Assembly (NCBI RefSeq): GCF_021155765.1
Contig: NC_060106.1
Location: forward strand, 6,579,501-6,643,500
DNA length: 64,000 nucleotides
Origin: Diprion similis
Taxonomy: Eukaryota; Arthropoda; Insecta; Hymenoptera; Diprionidae
Reading direction: 5' to 3'
The translations under genes were made by a program, and so were the position numbers. Positions 24,701 to 37,420 of the stretch are shown one piece after another. Within the stretch, counting starts at the first letter, position 1; every line of letters begins with the position of its first letter. The notes below the pieces were generated by a model, which worked only from the letters and a program-made list of their open reading frames with translations, had not been told where the DNA came from and did not search any database.

Positions 24701-27700
24701 AGGATCATCGCTCGATTGGTTATCTATTTTCAGCGTCTGGAGCCTTTACTGTTGGTGAAAACACGAAATGTGCATTCACCTTGCATCTACCATGCTGTAA
24801 TTGAAGACTCAATATCTACACGGAAGTTAAGCATGAAAATTTCTGGAATTGGAAGTACTTTAATAGGCAGACTTCTACTTATTATTCGCATAACAGCGTA
24901 CAGTGGATTATTTTTAATGTGCATCAATCCTTCTAATGGATGAGATGTATTCATTTCATGACCCCAATTTATAGTCACGGGTTTAGTTCACTAAATCAAT
25001 CTGGCAGTTATTGATATTTAGTAAATTTTCGCACTACAAACACCTGGTTCATCCGTTTAAACATATCACCACATCTTATCTCATTTATGAAATGTGGTAT
25101 ATCTTGAAGATAGATGTGCCAAGTTACTGTGTGCATTCACACTAGCGCAAATTGACGCTGGTTTTTATTATATTTTTACATAGAGCAAATGACCTTTCGT
25201 TTTTTACCTTACATGTCAAGTGCCGGCGAAGTGGGGAATGGATGATTGAGAGGCTGTGACATCCGACTACCAGTCGCAATTATGAGTCAGTCAAGCTTGG
25301 AGTCAGTTATGAGTTATGCTGATGTACCATTGGCCTCACATACTCCATCCATTTGCCCTGCAGTTTTTGTAAAGATTAGTCATTCTAGGTTGAAAGAAGC
25401 ATGAACACCGACATGTCAAAAAAGATGATTATTCTAGGACAGTTATACTTTTGAAATATACGCGTTGTTTATGGATCTCTGAATAATCGATATTATGCTT
25501 GGCTTTATTGACCCAAGACGATAGTTCCAGAATTTTTTAATCCATTATGTGGGATTATATTAGTGTTTTTTGTGCCGTGGGACGATGTCTCCTCAGCACA
25601 AACTAAAATATTCAGATTATATGTGACAAACTATAATATAGAGGATCAGAATAAAAAAAGATATTATTATGTATGGAATGCAGTCTTATATTCATGTATT
25701 TTTGAATTCCTCATGACTCCTAAAATACAATAAATATGCCATCTAAGAATATTTGTTTTCTATCACTTTCATTCGGAAATAGAATTATAAAAATACCAAT
25801 TTACGTTGATATTGGTATTGGCAGTTTTCAGATTCTTCTCTTACGAAATTTTTCGCAAACTTCTCGAATTAGTCAACAAGCAATATGATCCAAACGAAGA
25901 TTGCGTGCAACAAGGTTCTTCAACTGCGAACCCTGCATCATAAGAGGCTAATTTTGCCACAGGCTGGGATCGTCGTAATAACGTGTTCTTCATCGTCGAT
26001 TCCTATTATTACGAAGCAACTCTTGGATGCCATGTAGTAGCCAAAACAACATTTTTTCTTCCCGCTGCGTCATTTTTATTATTTTTCGATATTAATCATA
26101 ACACTGATGCAACCAAAGTCCTCACGCGATTTTCAAAATTTCATAGCGTGACTTGCCGTTCGTCAAACTTAAAAATATACGTAAGCCACGGCGAAAATTC
26201 CACTGACTTCACAGTGAATTGCGTTTGGCGTGCTCAAGGCAAATGCAGATACGTACTCTTTGTACTCTATACACGGTGAATTCAGTCATACTGTACACCG
26301 GGTCGCTTGTACGCGGTGATAAAATTGTGTAAGGGGGGGAAGTGACGCGAAAAATGCCACTTACCAGCTCCTTTTACGTGGATAAAAAGTTTGCCACATG
26401 CTGCGAGAGATCTCACAAAGGCCCACGTGGCTCCGGACACTGCGACGCTTATGACATGAACGTATTTGACCCTTTCCTTTGACGTTAACTCATTGCTCCT
26501 CCAGACGAAAAACGACCAATTCTCGTTTGTCACGCCTTTCGAGGCTTTTCTTCATTTTAGCGCCCTCGGTTTTATGGGGTCCACGGTGACTTTCCAGCCC
26601 TAGAAGTGTAACGAGGTAATTAAAATTACAACCATGACCTAGGGGACGATGACAACAGTTTTGACAGTGATTAGAAAAACAACTGTATAAGTGAAACTAG
26701 AAGGTGAAGTTTTTTCTTGAACCTTACTCTTCCCCAATGATCAGACAATAGAATCAACTGCAGTTACAACTAAATTCAAACACCCATTTTTATTCATTAT
26801 CATATAGTACCAAAAGTTACACGATAGAACGCTGAAACTGAAACGTTGAACCAGTGTGGCCTGCCAAAATTGAGTTTATACGTAACTATCAATGAGTAAA
26901 TACATAGAAATCAAGTTGATCTAAGATCTAAAAAACAATGAAAGTTTTTTTTGGATTCTATTATGCCAGGTGGCTAATTCGGAAAAAATTATGATAGACT
27001 TATTTAGGGAAAAGAGCTTGTATCACAATCGCCTACGATTATTTGAATAAATTGCAATGTTCTCTATAAAAGTGGTTAAAAACATTAACTGGTATTCTAG
27101 TCACGATGAATGCACGGGATTGGATACAAAAGGCATGAATTCAGTTCCCAACTCCGCCAATAAATCGCCGTATATACGAGCACATTCAATCTATCCCGAT
27201 CGTAACGAGTGACTATACGGTCTGAGGATTCTATTCATTGAAGAATTATGAGATGAAGGATGAGTTTAGCGAAGCGTCACTCGAGTAGAAAGCAAGTTAA
27301 ATAATTTTACGAGAGTATATTTCCGACCATAAAGAGGGGACCGATTTCCGATATAACTAACGGAGATAACCATCAAACGCGTAGGTCGCAGTAACACGTT
27401 CAGATTTAAACTTTGATGACTCGGTGACATATTTTCGGCAGGATTACAAACCGATTTTCCGTCGTAGCTTTACGTTTGCCTGTGAACCTCTGCACTTCAA
27501 CTTTTCAACCGGAGAGACGTGGAGGCTGAGGCAGCGTGTGTCCGGGTCACGGAAGAGAGATGAACCGATGAACTGCAGAGGTTCACAGGGCGGCTTCCTC
27601 GCCTTACATTCAGCAATAACGAAGGTACATACCCTCGGTAAATGGCTGAGAACCTCTGCGGCCTCCTGTCAGCCATTCGAAAACTCCCAGTACGCTGCAG

Positions 27701-30700
27701 AACTGAATGAATTTGCATTCAGAAATAAACGTTTGACTCTGCACGCGTCGAGGCTGCTATCTCATTCATATTTAACGCGCTTTAAGGCGTTCACGTCGTC
27801 TACGCGAGAGACTTTCTGAAGCCTAAGGGCTGCATAAAGACGAGACTCGGTCTAATGTACTACTTGAGTCATGTTACCAGACCGTTCAGACTCCGACTCG
27901 ATAGATTTTTGTATCCAATCTGCTCTTAGTTACTCGTGGAATGCTTGGGGGAAAAGATTTTCGAAGGATGCACATTGACAATGGCGGTTTGAAAATTGAC
28001 CAAGATTGTCCGCCGTGGACTACTTTACGATAACTTTAGTGCTAGATTGTCAGAAAATAGTGTTAGGCTGATGCTAAATTATATAATCTACATTAAGGAT
28101 ATCCACGCTGCACTTTTCCTACAGTGCGCAACTGCTTCAAATAGACTGATTTGATCAAGTAAAATTTTTCCAGATTTTCCATCACGATGGTTTAGCCAGT
28201 GCGAAAAAACTACGGAACTAGTACCGTATTCGAAAATTTATCTGCACTGATTAAGTACTGTATCGGCAGAATATCACTTAATTAAAATAACTGATTTGAC
28301 GATATATTTGCGAACACTGACAGTTTGATAAATGTTGCTGCTTTTCCCACACGGGACAGAAAATTAATCGAAGCTAAACCAATCTTCAAACTTGTCATCC
28401 ATGACCGATGGGAGATCCATCCACATCAGCTTATAATCGATAACAGTTGAGGGGACACTTCATCTTGTCAATATTTTTACAAATTCCAAATGGAAATAAA
28501 ATTATGCCGCTTCAGAATAAGAAACTACTCTTCAATATGTCGAGCTTGAAAAACTTTAACGATTGCAGGATCCGATTAAATCGCCTCAGTTTACCGGGCC
28601 AAGATAGTAGACTGTGCACATATTTAGATCGCCAATTGAAAATTCTGGCATCGAATAGCTCGTACTATCTACGTAAACTGACAGCGATTTGTGTGAGCAA
28701 GACTCAGGCCGTTGTCTGCATACTTATAGCTATCGTTTGATCACGGTAAGTAAACAGACGGTGCAACACCCGAGATATTGGAGCAATCTGTCCAATGTTC
28801 CTGATAAGTACGGTCGATGTGGTGTGACTATTAAATTGGATTTGATGATATTGACTGACGTTGGGTACAGGGATCGAGTCTGTTGTTTGCGGATGTCGTT
28901 AGCAGGTTCAAACATCGGACATCCATTTCGGGGCTGTTCAGCTGTTTAGCGATCCACTTATATTTGGTTGTTGGCTGAAATTCGGAGGCCCGTGGGAGTC
29001 CATCTTCGGTGAATATTCCCACGATGTTCCCCCCCCCCCCCCTCCCCCTTATTTGCCGTATACAAAAGTATCCGAGCAAGGTAATTACGTTGTATATCGA
29101 GATGGGATCATGTTATGATTCACACGCTTGACACGCATCCGACGAGAACAACCGGACTCCTTCCAAATTGGGAGGCAACGGACGAGCTGGAAGCTCTCGG
29201 ATCCTGCAGTACCTTCGTAATATTTATTTAATTTTCCCGATTCAAAAGATGTTTAAACACTTCAAGAAAAAAGAAGCGGAGCACATATAACGAATACAAA
29301 TTTGCTTTCTATTATGGGGGAAAAGCTGGTTATACTGCTGAAGACCAGAACACAAATTATGATCATTTATCCGGTTAGACAGAACGGTAGTCTGATGTTA
29401 TTAGTATTCACTTATGAATTACTTCAAGTACGATATGGAAAAATGTACAATCGGTATGAAAAAAGCTTTAAACCTGTGCTTTGGAGTCGACAGACGATGT
29501 AGACTCCGGGGAAGTGGTCCCCGAGTTCAGGTGCATCGGTTGACCCGACGACCCCGACTTCTCCGCTTTAGAGGTCACCATTGCTGGAAATGTTGGTGCA
29601 GCTTGTATCCGCGTACGCAATTTATGTTACTGCTTTTCCTTATACGCTGCCGAGCGTCAAGGGAGCACGATATCTGGGTACTCTTAACGTTATACCCTGC
29701 ATGGGTATGTATAATGTTCGTACGTGCGTGCATGACAGATCCTCTGCGAGTATGCAGGAGTATAGTGAGGGCATAAGTTCTCTGCTTCACATATGGTCGT
29801 GCTTCTATACCTAGTTACTGCATTTATGTATAAATAGATAAAGAGGGGACATATCTATACCGTATGCATAGTCGGAGATCATAGCTACAATTCCTCTCTA
29901 TGGAGCCGGAAATTCGAATCGGTGTGCTGACGTAACGACGATGCGTGAACTTGCTCACGGTATCGAATGCATGTCATCGACAGGTACCACCGTGATCACG
30001 TAATTCTGATCTACGTTTCTGATTTCGAAAGAAGAAATAAACTTGCCGAGCTGTGATATGTACTTGCATTTATGTTTCAGGAAAATATATAAGGTTTCAG
30101 GCAGCTGTAAGGGATATAGATATATAACATTGTTATATGCGTACAGAATTACAAGAATATCGTGGAAAGAATATGATTTAGAATTGTTCACTCGGAAATT
30201 GCGTATACGCGAATATTTTTAAGTAATCTTTAGCGGTACAAATATTTTTACGCATTTTCTAAGATGCCCGTCAGGGTCATATTTGTTTTTTAAATAATTC
30301 TTCGCGCGTATTATTCAATAACGACTCGTATTCCATACAAAACAGGTTCCAGCTATTATTTTTTTGTACGACACATGCACAAGCCGATTTATATATTTTA
30401 ATCTATTCTACCCATAAATTTACTTTTACATAACACATGTTTATCAATTTTCAGTATTTGGCTCTATATTTTTCAAGTAACATCCAGATATTTGCCAAAA
30501 TTTCATAACCTTAACGTTCCTAATATATCTGCACAATTTACACTGTCAAATTTCACATGTTATTGAAAAATTCATGCTTTATGAGGTTAGTAAAGTTTTA
30601 TTGAAGAATATAAAAAATGCAACCATAATCTCGGATTATCTTTTTGCTATACTACTTTCGCTTACCGTTTTCGGTACTCCTTTTATTGCAGGTGGCTACA

Positions 30701-31680
30701 AGCCACGTACCTCTTTTTTGAACAGTCTCTTCAAACTCTTTCAACTCCACCTTTCGGACACGTAACAATATAGTCAATTCTCACTTCCTGAAATTAGATA
30801 AACATGTAACAGTGCAAGGTTGTAACTATACTGGCTTTAACTTCCTTTGATGCGGAATAGCAAATTATAACTGTGTTTCGACAAAGTAGCGATGTAACAG
30901 TTCAAGTGAAAGTATTATCTCGCGCTCATTAAAGTTTCATGTCAATCGCTATTTCGAATCGTCCTCGTCCATGTAGGCACACTCGCGTGCAGACTTTACC
31001 TCCTGATCTCTACTCAAATCCTGCTATTTAATGTATTGTCTAGTGTCTCAACAGCTTCCACGAGTAGCATCTGAGTATTCTCTCGCACACTCAAAAAATA
31101 GGTTCAGCCAACATACCTTCAAAGTACTTCTAGCAAAAAAAAAAAGTGTTTCAGAATGTGTCCGATGTTTTCAAAACTTAAGACAATGAATTTTTTCAAT
31201 TCGTTCATGTATTTAATTGACATTAACTTTTCCGTTGTATAATTTCGGCGTACATATTTCTTGTGCGAGATTTTCTCAACTTTTCAATTTTACAATGACG
31301 ACAGTACGTTACCAACGATTTGCACGCGACAGTTGATGGTTATAAAGAACTTTTCTTACCGGCGTGGTCAGTTCCTTGGTTGATATTACGTGAAACTGCT
31401 AATACCCACAAAACTGCTACGAAAAATAAACCAAGGCTGTGAGTCTTCGTGTATGTTCAGCTTCATTCAGCGTATGCAATAATAAAATTCGGCTCACGCA
31501 GTGATCCATAGGCTTCGAACAGTACTTGAAATAATTGAAACTCTACTCGGTCGGTAAAGAAGTACTCAATTTCCTCTGAGCTTTGCACGATTGGTGCCTT
31601 CCCTTCGATCTTATTACACGATGCAGCCACGGAATACCTTGGTGCTTATTGGCCATACGAAACGCAGGCCACAAGTTTAG
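21719..31680. other. Interval without a supported gene
   Basis: Frames near 23,300-23,560, 26,290-26,530 (minus, ending at a GTAAGT donor), 27,424-27,819 and 28,447-28,740 have some coding flavour but no ATG plus splice plus family combination that I can defend. It contains a TTGCCTC-type mini-repeat (about 22,461-22,530) and a C-run at about 29,029-29,048. Otherwise it is AT-rich spacer. Confidence 0.4.
22461..22530. repeat. Short TTGCCTC / GGCTGTTGGCTGT repeat
   Basis: GGCTGTTGGCTGT at both ends brackets three near-identical CTTGCCTC/CTGCCTC units. A small impure tandem repeat. Confidence 0.6.
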
Positions 31681-31840
31681 TCAGTTTGTAATTCTCTGGG
31701 GCGCGGCCACGAAGCAAAGAGTGTGAAGCAGAGAAGCAGGTGACGCGACCTGACAGCCTCGCGTTCTAGAGCGAGTAAACGACTGGAGTAAATTATTTTC
31801 AGCTTGTGCCACCTGTAATTCAGTCGTGCAGAAGTTCAAA

Positions 31841-33274
31841 ATGGGTTCGAACTGGAAGTTATTTCCGTTACTTATCATCGTCCTGGCCACGTGCATCCAC
31901 GAAGGTAAAAAATCCATGCCAACGAATCATTGGGCGCGCCGAATTGCACGCATGATGATAATGTGTATAGATACTTTGAATTAATAAAAGTGGGTGTGTT
32001 CTATAGTGGAACACAAACATAAATCCAGTCATCAGTAGTGCATTAGAACAATTTATCACGTTACTCTGAAAGGCTCAAGTTCGTACTTATATTTGTCATG
32101 TTTTCACCTGTTGTTATCAAATTTTAGGACTCGGTATAAAATGCTGGGTATGCAGGTCGGATTCTGATCCTAAATGCGCCGATCCGTTTGATAACACGAC
32201 CGTTCCAATTACGGATTGTAAACAAGAACAACCTCTTGACCACTTACCGGGTGTGAAACCTACGATGTGCAGAAAGATCCGACAAAAAGGTGAACATAAC
32301 ATGTATTACGTGCAAGTTTTAAAACTACAGGCCGCATCCTCATTTCAATGGCTCATTGGACGAGGCTGATGCTAGCAATCAGAATGAGCAGCTAAACTTT
32401 CTAATATTCATTTGAATAAGTTAGTGAAGTCCAAAAACCAAAATTTTGTAAAAGACCTTTAACCCCCAATACTTGTATAGAATTATGAAGATACAACTAA
32501 ACTGCATTTTCATCTCACACTCACCTTGTACGTACAGTCCGCTTATACAGTCCGACCTTGGAATAAGTTCTCCCGTAATAAACACGTTTCCTCAGTTTGT
32601 CAGTGAATTCGAAGAACAGTGTCTCCACCCCAACTGATACTTCGGCTGGAGTTGAAATTCGCATTCCAACTTCTGAATAAGTGTGTTCTTTGAAGATTAT
32701 CAATTTCCGTCACTCACCAGATGGTATTTTCCATAAGATTATATTCTTCTGATGGTGAGATTATTCCACTGATTTGAGACCACCATTTATTCTATTCCTC
32801 AGTCTGTAATTAAGTGAAATCTTATCAATGAATATTTATTAGTGTGATCAAAACTCGTTCCATCGGCCACTCTGTTAAGTTTCGTACGAATTGTTAGTCA
32901 CTGCAGCTACTTCAAATTTTGATAGTGAAAGCACATCAATTTGAAAGTACAACTCTATCAAAACTGTAAACATTCATTCAATAGTATAGCTTTAATTAAA
33001 TTGACTCACCAATAGCTAATTGTTGAATTATATATATTCAGTGAACGGAGAGTGGAGATACTTTCGTAGCTGTGCATGGATGGGGGAGCCAGGTATCGCA
33101 GGGGATGAAAGGTTCTGTTTGATGCGCACAGGGACCTACAATATCTTCATGGAATATTGCACATGCAATAGTAAAGACGGCTGCAACACAGGACCATTGG
33201 TACATTCTAATCAGTTTGCTGTACTGCTCGCTGCATTAGCAACATACCTTGTGACTTGTTTTTATATTAGATAA
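31841..33274 (+). CDS. Ly6/uPAR-domain GPI-anchored protein
   Basis: Three exons: 31,841-31,904, 32,128-32,289 and 33,042-33,274, all with GT..AG borders and matching phases, giving 152 residues. Residues 1-24 form a signal peptide (hydrophobic core LFPLLIIVLAT). The mature part begins with the Ly6 signature CWVC and has ten cysteines, ending in the family motif CTCNSKDGCN. A hydrophobic C-terminus (about residues 132-152) follows, as in a GPI-attachment signal. In this family (for example Drosophila Quiver/Sleepless, Boudin, Crooked and relatives) such proteins are extracellular three-finger folds that act in channel regulation, septate junctions or protein trafficking. Which subfamily this belongs to I cannot tell. 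Intron 2 (752 bp) carries a dispersed repeat copy. Confidence 0.88.
32359..32511 (+). repeat. Dispersed repeat, copy 2, inside Ly6 gene intron 2
   Basis: Same element as at 10,680-10,839, same orientation, aligned from GACGAGGCTGA through CAGCTAAAC and CTAATATTCATT to the C/T-rich end. It lies wholly within the second intron of the Ly6-type gene, on that gene's sense strand. Confidence 0.65.
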
Positions 33275-33490
33275 CCAAGTAGTACTTGAAAGGCAGATTC
33301 AAAGATGATTTAAGAGACTGGAACCACGTGTTCGAATGTTTATCCGTCCACATGTACAATAACTTCATGATCATAAGGGATATGAATCTCCAGGGTTTTT
33401 CATACTGTCTGTTTGCTCAGATCAAATATTATTGTTGATTGAAAGACCTGTTTGATGACCTAGAAATGTAATTCCGTTAAATTCAATAGC

Positions 33491-33496
33491 AATAAA
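33491..33496 (+). terminator. Poly(A) signal of the Ly6-type gene
   Basis: AATAAA, about 217 bases after the stop codon at 33,274. It gives a short 3' UTR. Confidence 0.55.
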
Positions 33497-33519
33497 ATGG
33501 AGATGATAATCTGGTACAA

Positions 33520-34365
33520 ATAAAAATTAAATAGTAACTTGTAAGTGACTGAAAAGAGGCAGCTTATTTGAGCAAATTTTGAATCAATTTTGAACTTCTA
33601 TACATCAAGATTTATAGCAAGCTATTCATCCAATAATTTATAGCTTAATACCTTTTTAGTTATTCTCATTTCTAAGGTACATTAATTTTTTTAATGGATT
33701 CTCGCAATCACGGTTTATCAAATTATTCACTTTTTTAGATGAATACAAAAGCAGCTAAAGATTTCTCTCCATTATGTATAGATGTAGAGCAAAGCTTGAT
33801 GCACTGATAATTGTAATATTACATTCCAAAAACTATTACTCAATGAAAAACTAGTGCCTTGGCTTATTAAACCTTATATGAACTATTCAAGAAAGTATAT
33901 ATACATATCAATGATACTCGTAAGTATACATACAATAGTCTAGAAGTTGAGCATAATTTATACGAGCTGGGTGACCCAATATTTATCTGTTTCGTTTCAA
34001 CTTTTTATAACAGATGTTTTCAATAATCGACCATAATTTGTAATTTTAAATTACCCTTAGATTTAGAACAATGATTATACAAGACGTTTTTATATTTTTG
34101 TACAACGTGCTGATATTCTAATTCAATAAAGACGTAAATATACAATATAAATAGCAACTTGAAGCAGTGTTGCAATGTACCTATTTCTCGAAGATATTTG
34201 TACATTTGATTGGTTTCAAAAGTCAGGGAATTAAGGAATTGAAATTTTGTAACGTTACCTCCAGTTACTAGAGTTGTATAATTGTAATTATTTCTACGAA
34301 AACGGTCTCTCAATACTTAAAAATAAAAGCTGAAAACGAAATGAAATCTCAACGTTACTCGACAT
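33520..34365. other. Convergent spacer between Ly6-type gene and DHODH
   Basis: AT-rich sequence between the likely 3' ends of two genes that face each other. I see no coding exon in it. Confidence 0.5.
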
Positions 34366-34371
34366 TTTATT
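34366..34371 (-). terminator. Likely poly(A) signal of DHODH
   Basis: AATAAA read on the minus strand, about 625 bases beyond the DHODH stop codon. It is the nearest canonical hexamer I noticed downstream. Confidence 0.4.
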
Positions 34372-34995
34372 AATGTTTATAAAACTAACATAAATACAAC
34401 CTTTAATTTACTAATAACATACAATTAAAGCAACTTATGTACATAAGTATATCCTACTTAACAATTAATGTGAATTATTATTTATATTCACAACTTGTAA
34501 CTGTAAATCACAAAAAGGTGATTTATCCGTGGAGCACTGAGGTGTTACAAAAGAATTTTTCTATGAACCGTAGTCAATTATTCTTCCATAATATAATCGT
34601 TCACACAGCTTTAGAAACTGCGTTTCTTCAATTCTATCTTATACCTACGAGAGGTGAGAATTATTACTTTTCAACTATTATAAGAAAAAAGTACTGTATC
34701 GAAAAACCCTTTTAAATTAGCTAAGTTTTTAAACCGTTCTGAATTTGAAATCCAATGTACCGCTGGCACCTCATTCGCCAGCTTACATTAGTTAGTTGCC
34801 TTTTGATATAAATTGTTTATACTTATAGCAGTAACAATAAAAAAATTCATTAATGTTTACGCTGGTATTTACTTAGTCAAACTAACTAATGCCTTGAGAA
34901 TGTGAAAAACTCGTATGTACAAAATGATTTTGAATGATAGTGGAAAGTGAGGCGAAATCTGAATTAATGATTTGCATTTAACTAAGACACTTTAC

Positions 34996-36177
34996 CTATG
35001 TTTTAAACGTTATAACGTCTTTGCCAATTGCTTCTCGAATAGACGTGTGTCCATCTTTGACTAAAAGCTCATCAAGTTCCCTTTTTATGCGGTTCACAAT
35101 AGGAGGGCCGTGATATATATAAGAGGTATATATCTGAACCAACGAAGCTCCAGATTTGATTTTTTCATACGCATCAGCCCCAGAGAATATTCCACCAACA
35201 CCAATTATTGGGATTTTTCCATGGGTCCTGCGGTACATGTCGGCAATCATTGCAGTCGAAAGATTTGCCAGGGGTGCTCCACTCAGACCACCATTTTCTT
35301 CTTTCTCAGAGCTCGTCAAATTTGATCGATCAATCGTGGTATTGGATATTACTAAACCATCTACTCTGCATTTGGACGAATTAATAACATCCGCTACATC
35401 TTGTCGTTCTTGATCACTCAAATCTGGTGCCAGTTTGACCAGCAACGGAGGCTTCTTGGGCAAATTTTCACTGGCAGCTTTGACGTTGCTTATCAATTCC
35501 TCCAAATTGTCTTTAGCTTGTAAACTACGTAACCCAGGTGTGTTTGGGCTGGATACATTAATGACGAAATAGTCAGCAACTTCGCCAAATTTCTTCACAC
35601 CCTCAACGTAGTCCTGAACGTGATTTGACGTCGTTTTGTTCTTGCCAAGGTTCACGCCGACCACACCGACGAATTCTGTACCATTTTTAACGTTTCGCAA
35701 ACGTTCGTAAACCACCTCATGTCCGTCGCTATTGAAGCCATATCTATTTATGACCGCTTTGTCTTCTGTTAGTCTGAAAACTCGAGGTTTTGGATTTCCG
35801 TCTTGAGGCTGTGGCGTCACAGATCCTACTTCCACAAAACCAAATCCAATCTTGTGCAGTCCACTAACAGCTTCTCCCTGTTTGTCGAATCCAGCGGCCA
35901 TGCCAATTGGATTGCTAAAATCCAGTCCCCATACGGTAGTTTTTAATCTCGCGGGGTCCTCATATGCTCCTGAAGAAACTAGGGCAAATTTTGTAGCAAA
36001 TACAGCGACGTTGTGAGCTTTTTCCGCATCTATACGTCGGACGACGGGCATTACGAAATCCTCGTAAAACTTTTCATTGCCTGAGTGAATGTTGACCCCA
36101 CTGAATATGGCCAATCCACCTCCAGTTACTCTGATGAATGACTGGATCTTCTCTTTCGTAGTCAACTGGCGAACCAT
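34996..36177 (-). CDS. DHODH: Dihydroorotate dehydrogenase (quinone), mitochondrial
   Basis: 393 residues in one exon. Class 2 enzyme of the inner mitochondrial membrane: it oxidises dihydroorotate to orotate with FMN and passes electrons to ubiquinone, the fourth step of UMP synthesis. A hydrophobic N-terminal stretch (about residues 17-30, GGGLAIFSG) is followed by the quinone-tunnel helices, then FMN/substrate motifs: NPIGMAAGFDKQGEA, VGSVTPQPQ, NRYGFNS, GVNLGKNK, the class 2 catalytic serine in NVSSPNTPGLRSLQ, VKLAPDLS, ISNTT, GGLSGAPL, IIGVGGI and LVQIYTS. I chose the ATG at 36,177 because the distance from it to FVMP equals that in human DHODH as I recall it. The frame runs 16 codons further upstream without an ATG. 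An acceptor (TTTTGCGTAG) lies just upstream at about 36,234, so a non-coding 5' exon is likely. Confidence 0.96.
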   Translation of the reverse strand: MVRQLTTKEKIQSFIRVTGGGLAIFSGVNIHSGNEKFYEDFVMPVVRRIDAEKAHNVAVFATKFALVSSGAYEDPARLKTTVWGLDFSNPIGMAAGFDKQGEAVSGLHKIGFGFVEVGSVTPQPQDGNPKPRVFRLTEDKAVINRYGFNSDGHEVVYERLRNVKNGTEFVGVVGVNLGKNKTTSNHVQDYVEGVKKFGEVADYFVINVSSPNTPGLRSLQAKDNLEELISNVKAASENLPKKPPLLVKLAPDLSDQERQDVADVINSSKCRVDGLVISNTTIDRSNLTSSEKEENGGLSGAPLANLSTAMIADMYRRTHGKIPIIGVGGIFSGADAYEKIKSGASLVQIYTSYIYHGPPIVNRIKRELDELLVKDGHTSIREAIGKDVITFKT

Positions 36178-36233
36178 TTTGTCCTTTTCTTTCGCAAAGA
36201 GGCAGAACAGTCTTCCAAAACCCAAATTGGAAT

Positions 36234-37090
36234 CTACGCAAAAGTAAAAATGATCTTGTGATTATGACAAATTTTTAGAATGATCAGTTCTGCTTGGATG
36301 TTAGAGTTTAAACATAAAATTTATACATTATTTTCTTATTGACTGCTTAGCCTTAAATCTGTTTTTCCTGGTTTGAGATTAAAAAGTCAATAACTATAAG
36401 AATTTAAGAAATTACTATCAGATTCCCTGATTGGATAACATTTTTCACTATTCAATACGCCGTCTAATACAGCAAACTTTGTTCAATATATCAATTCTTA
36501 TATTTCAAATTTACAAAACAAAATGATGTAGTGATTAAATTAAAAAAATTTTAAATTGCAGAAATCTCATGGATTTATTACTCGATCAATTTTCTCGCAA
36601 TTATACAAGACACAAAATATTATATTTTTGTCACCCAAGTCTTGCTATGAAATCGAGAATAAATCATAGTATATTTTTGTTCCTTAGATAAAAATCTGGG
36701 TTTATACATATATATGTATGTATAATATATAAGAAAAAAATGAATGTTTCAACTGAAATATAAGAATAAATACATATTTTTGCACGTCATATTGATAGTT
36801 TCACACAAGTTTTATCAAGATTATTTCTGACTGAAAATGCGATTTAAGATAAAAAAAACAGACTGTTGGTATAATTTTGGAAACACGCCAGCGAAAAATA
36901 CTTCTTCAAGTAACTTTTATTGAAATTCGAAACAGAATTAGGTTTATAAAGTATCATCATATCAAGACTTTTGACACAGTCTGAGACGCGTAAATAAAAA
37001 AAATATCAATATTTGACCGTTATTTATTAGTTATTTGGTACAACGCGTTACAAACATGCATTTAGCGAATAGAATTATTTATAAACTCAC
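36234..37090 (-). other. Probable 5'-UTR intron of DHODH
   Basis: On the minus strand, a perfect donor (CAC|GTGAGT) begins at 37,090 and a pyrimidine-rich acceptor (TTTTTACTTTTGCGTAG) ends at 36,234. The interval is strongly AT-rich, while sequence upstream of the donor (37,091-37,420) is GC-richer, as expected for a leader exon and promoter. Neither side adds an ATG in frame with DHODH. Transcript data would be needed to prove it. Confidence 0.4.
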
Positions 37091-37420
37091 GTGAATGTTA
37101 ACCTTCCCTGAGGTGTCGATTCTCATAAATTATAAATACTTAGTAGTCGAGAAAGATTTTGAACGTTCCTCGGTGTACTCGCGTTGGCGGCTTCATCGAA
37201 AATGCAGCGGCTATTCGGGACTCGAGAGTAAAAAGGCACCGCACAGAACTTGGGAGAATAGGTACGTGATCCCGAACACGTCGCACGCTGCGGATGCAGT
37301 CGCCGCTCACTGCCGGCTTCTCTGGAGTTTCGGCGGATGACGCAGGATGACGGTTATCGGTAATCGGCAGTCTTCTGTTTACAAAGGCCTTAGAGCATAT
37401 AAGGCCCAGACGCACCACGT

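Noticed and set aside
26282..26545. Minus frame with coding-like composition ending at a GTAAGT donor
   Set aside because: No start codon, no acceptor and no recognised domain. It could be an exon, but support is too thin.
36178..36225. Extended N-terminus of DHODH
   Set aside because: The extension has no ATG (it would start at TTG) and lies next to a splice acceptor. The internal ATG gives the family's usual length.
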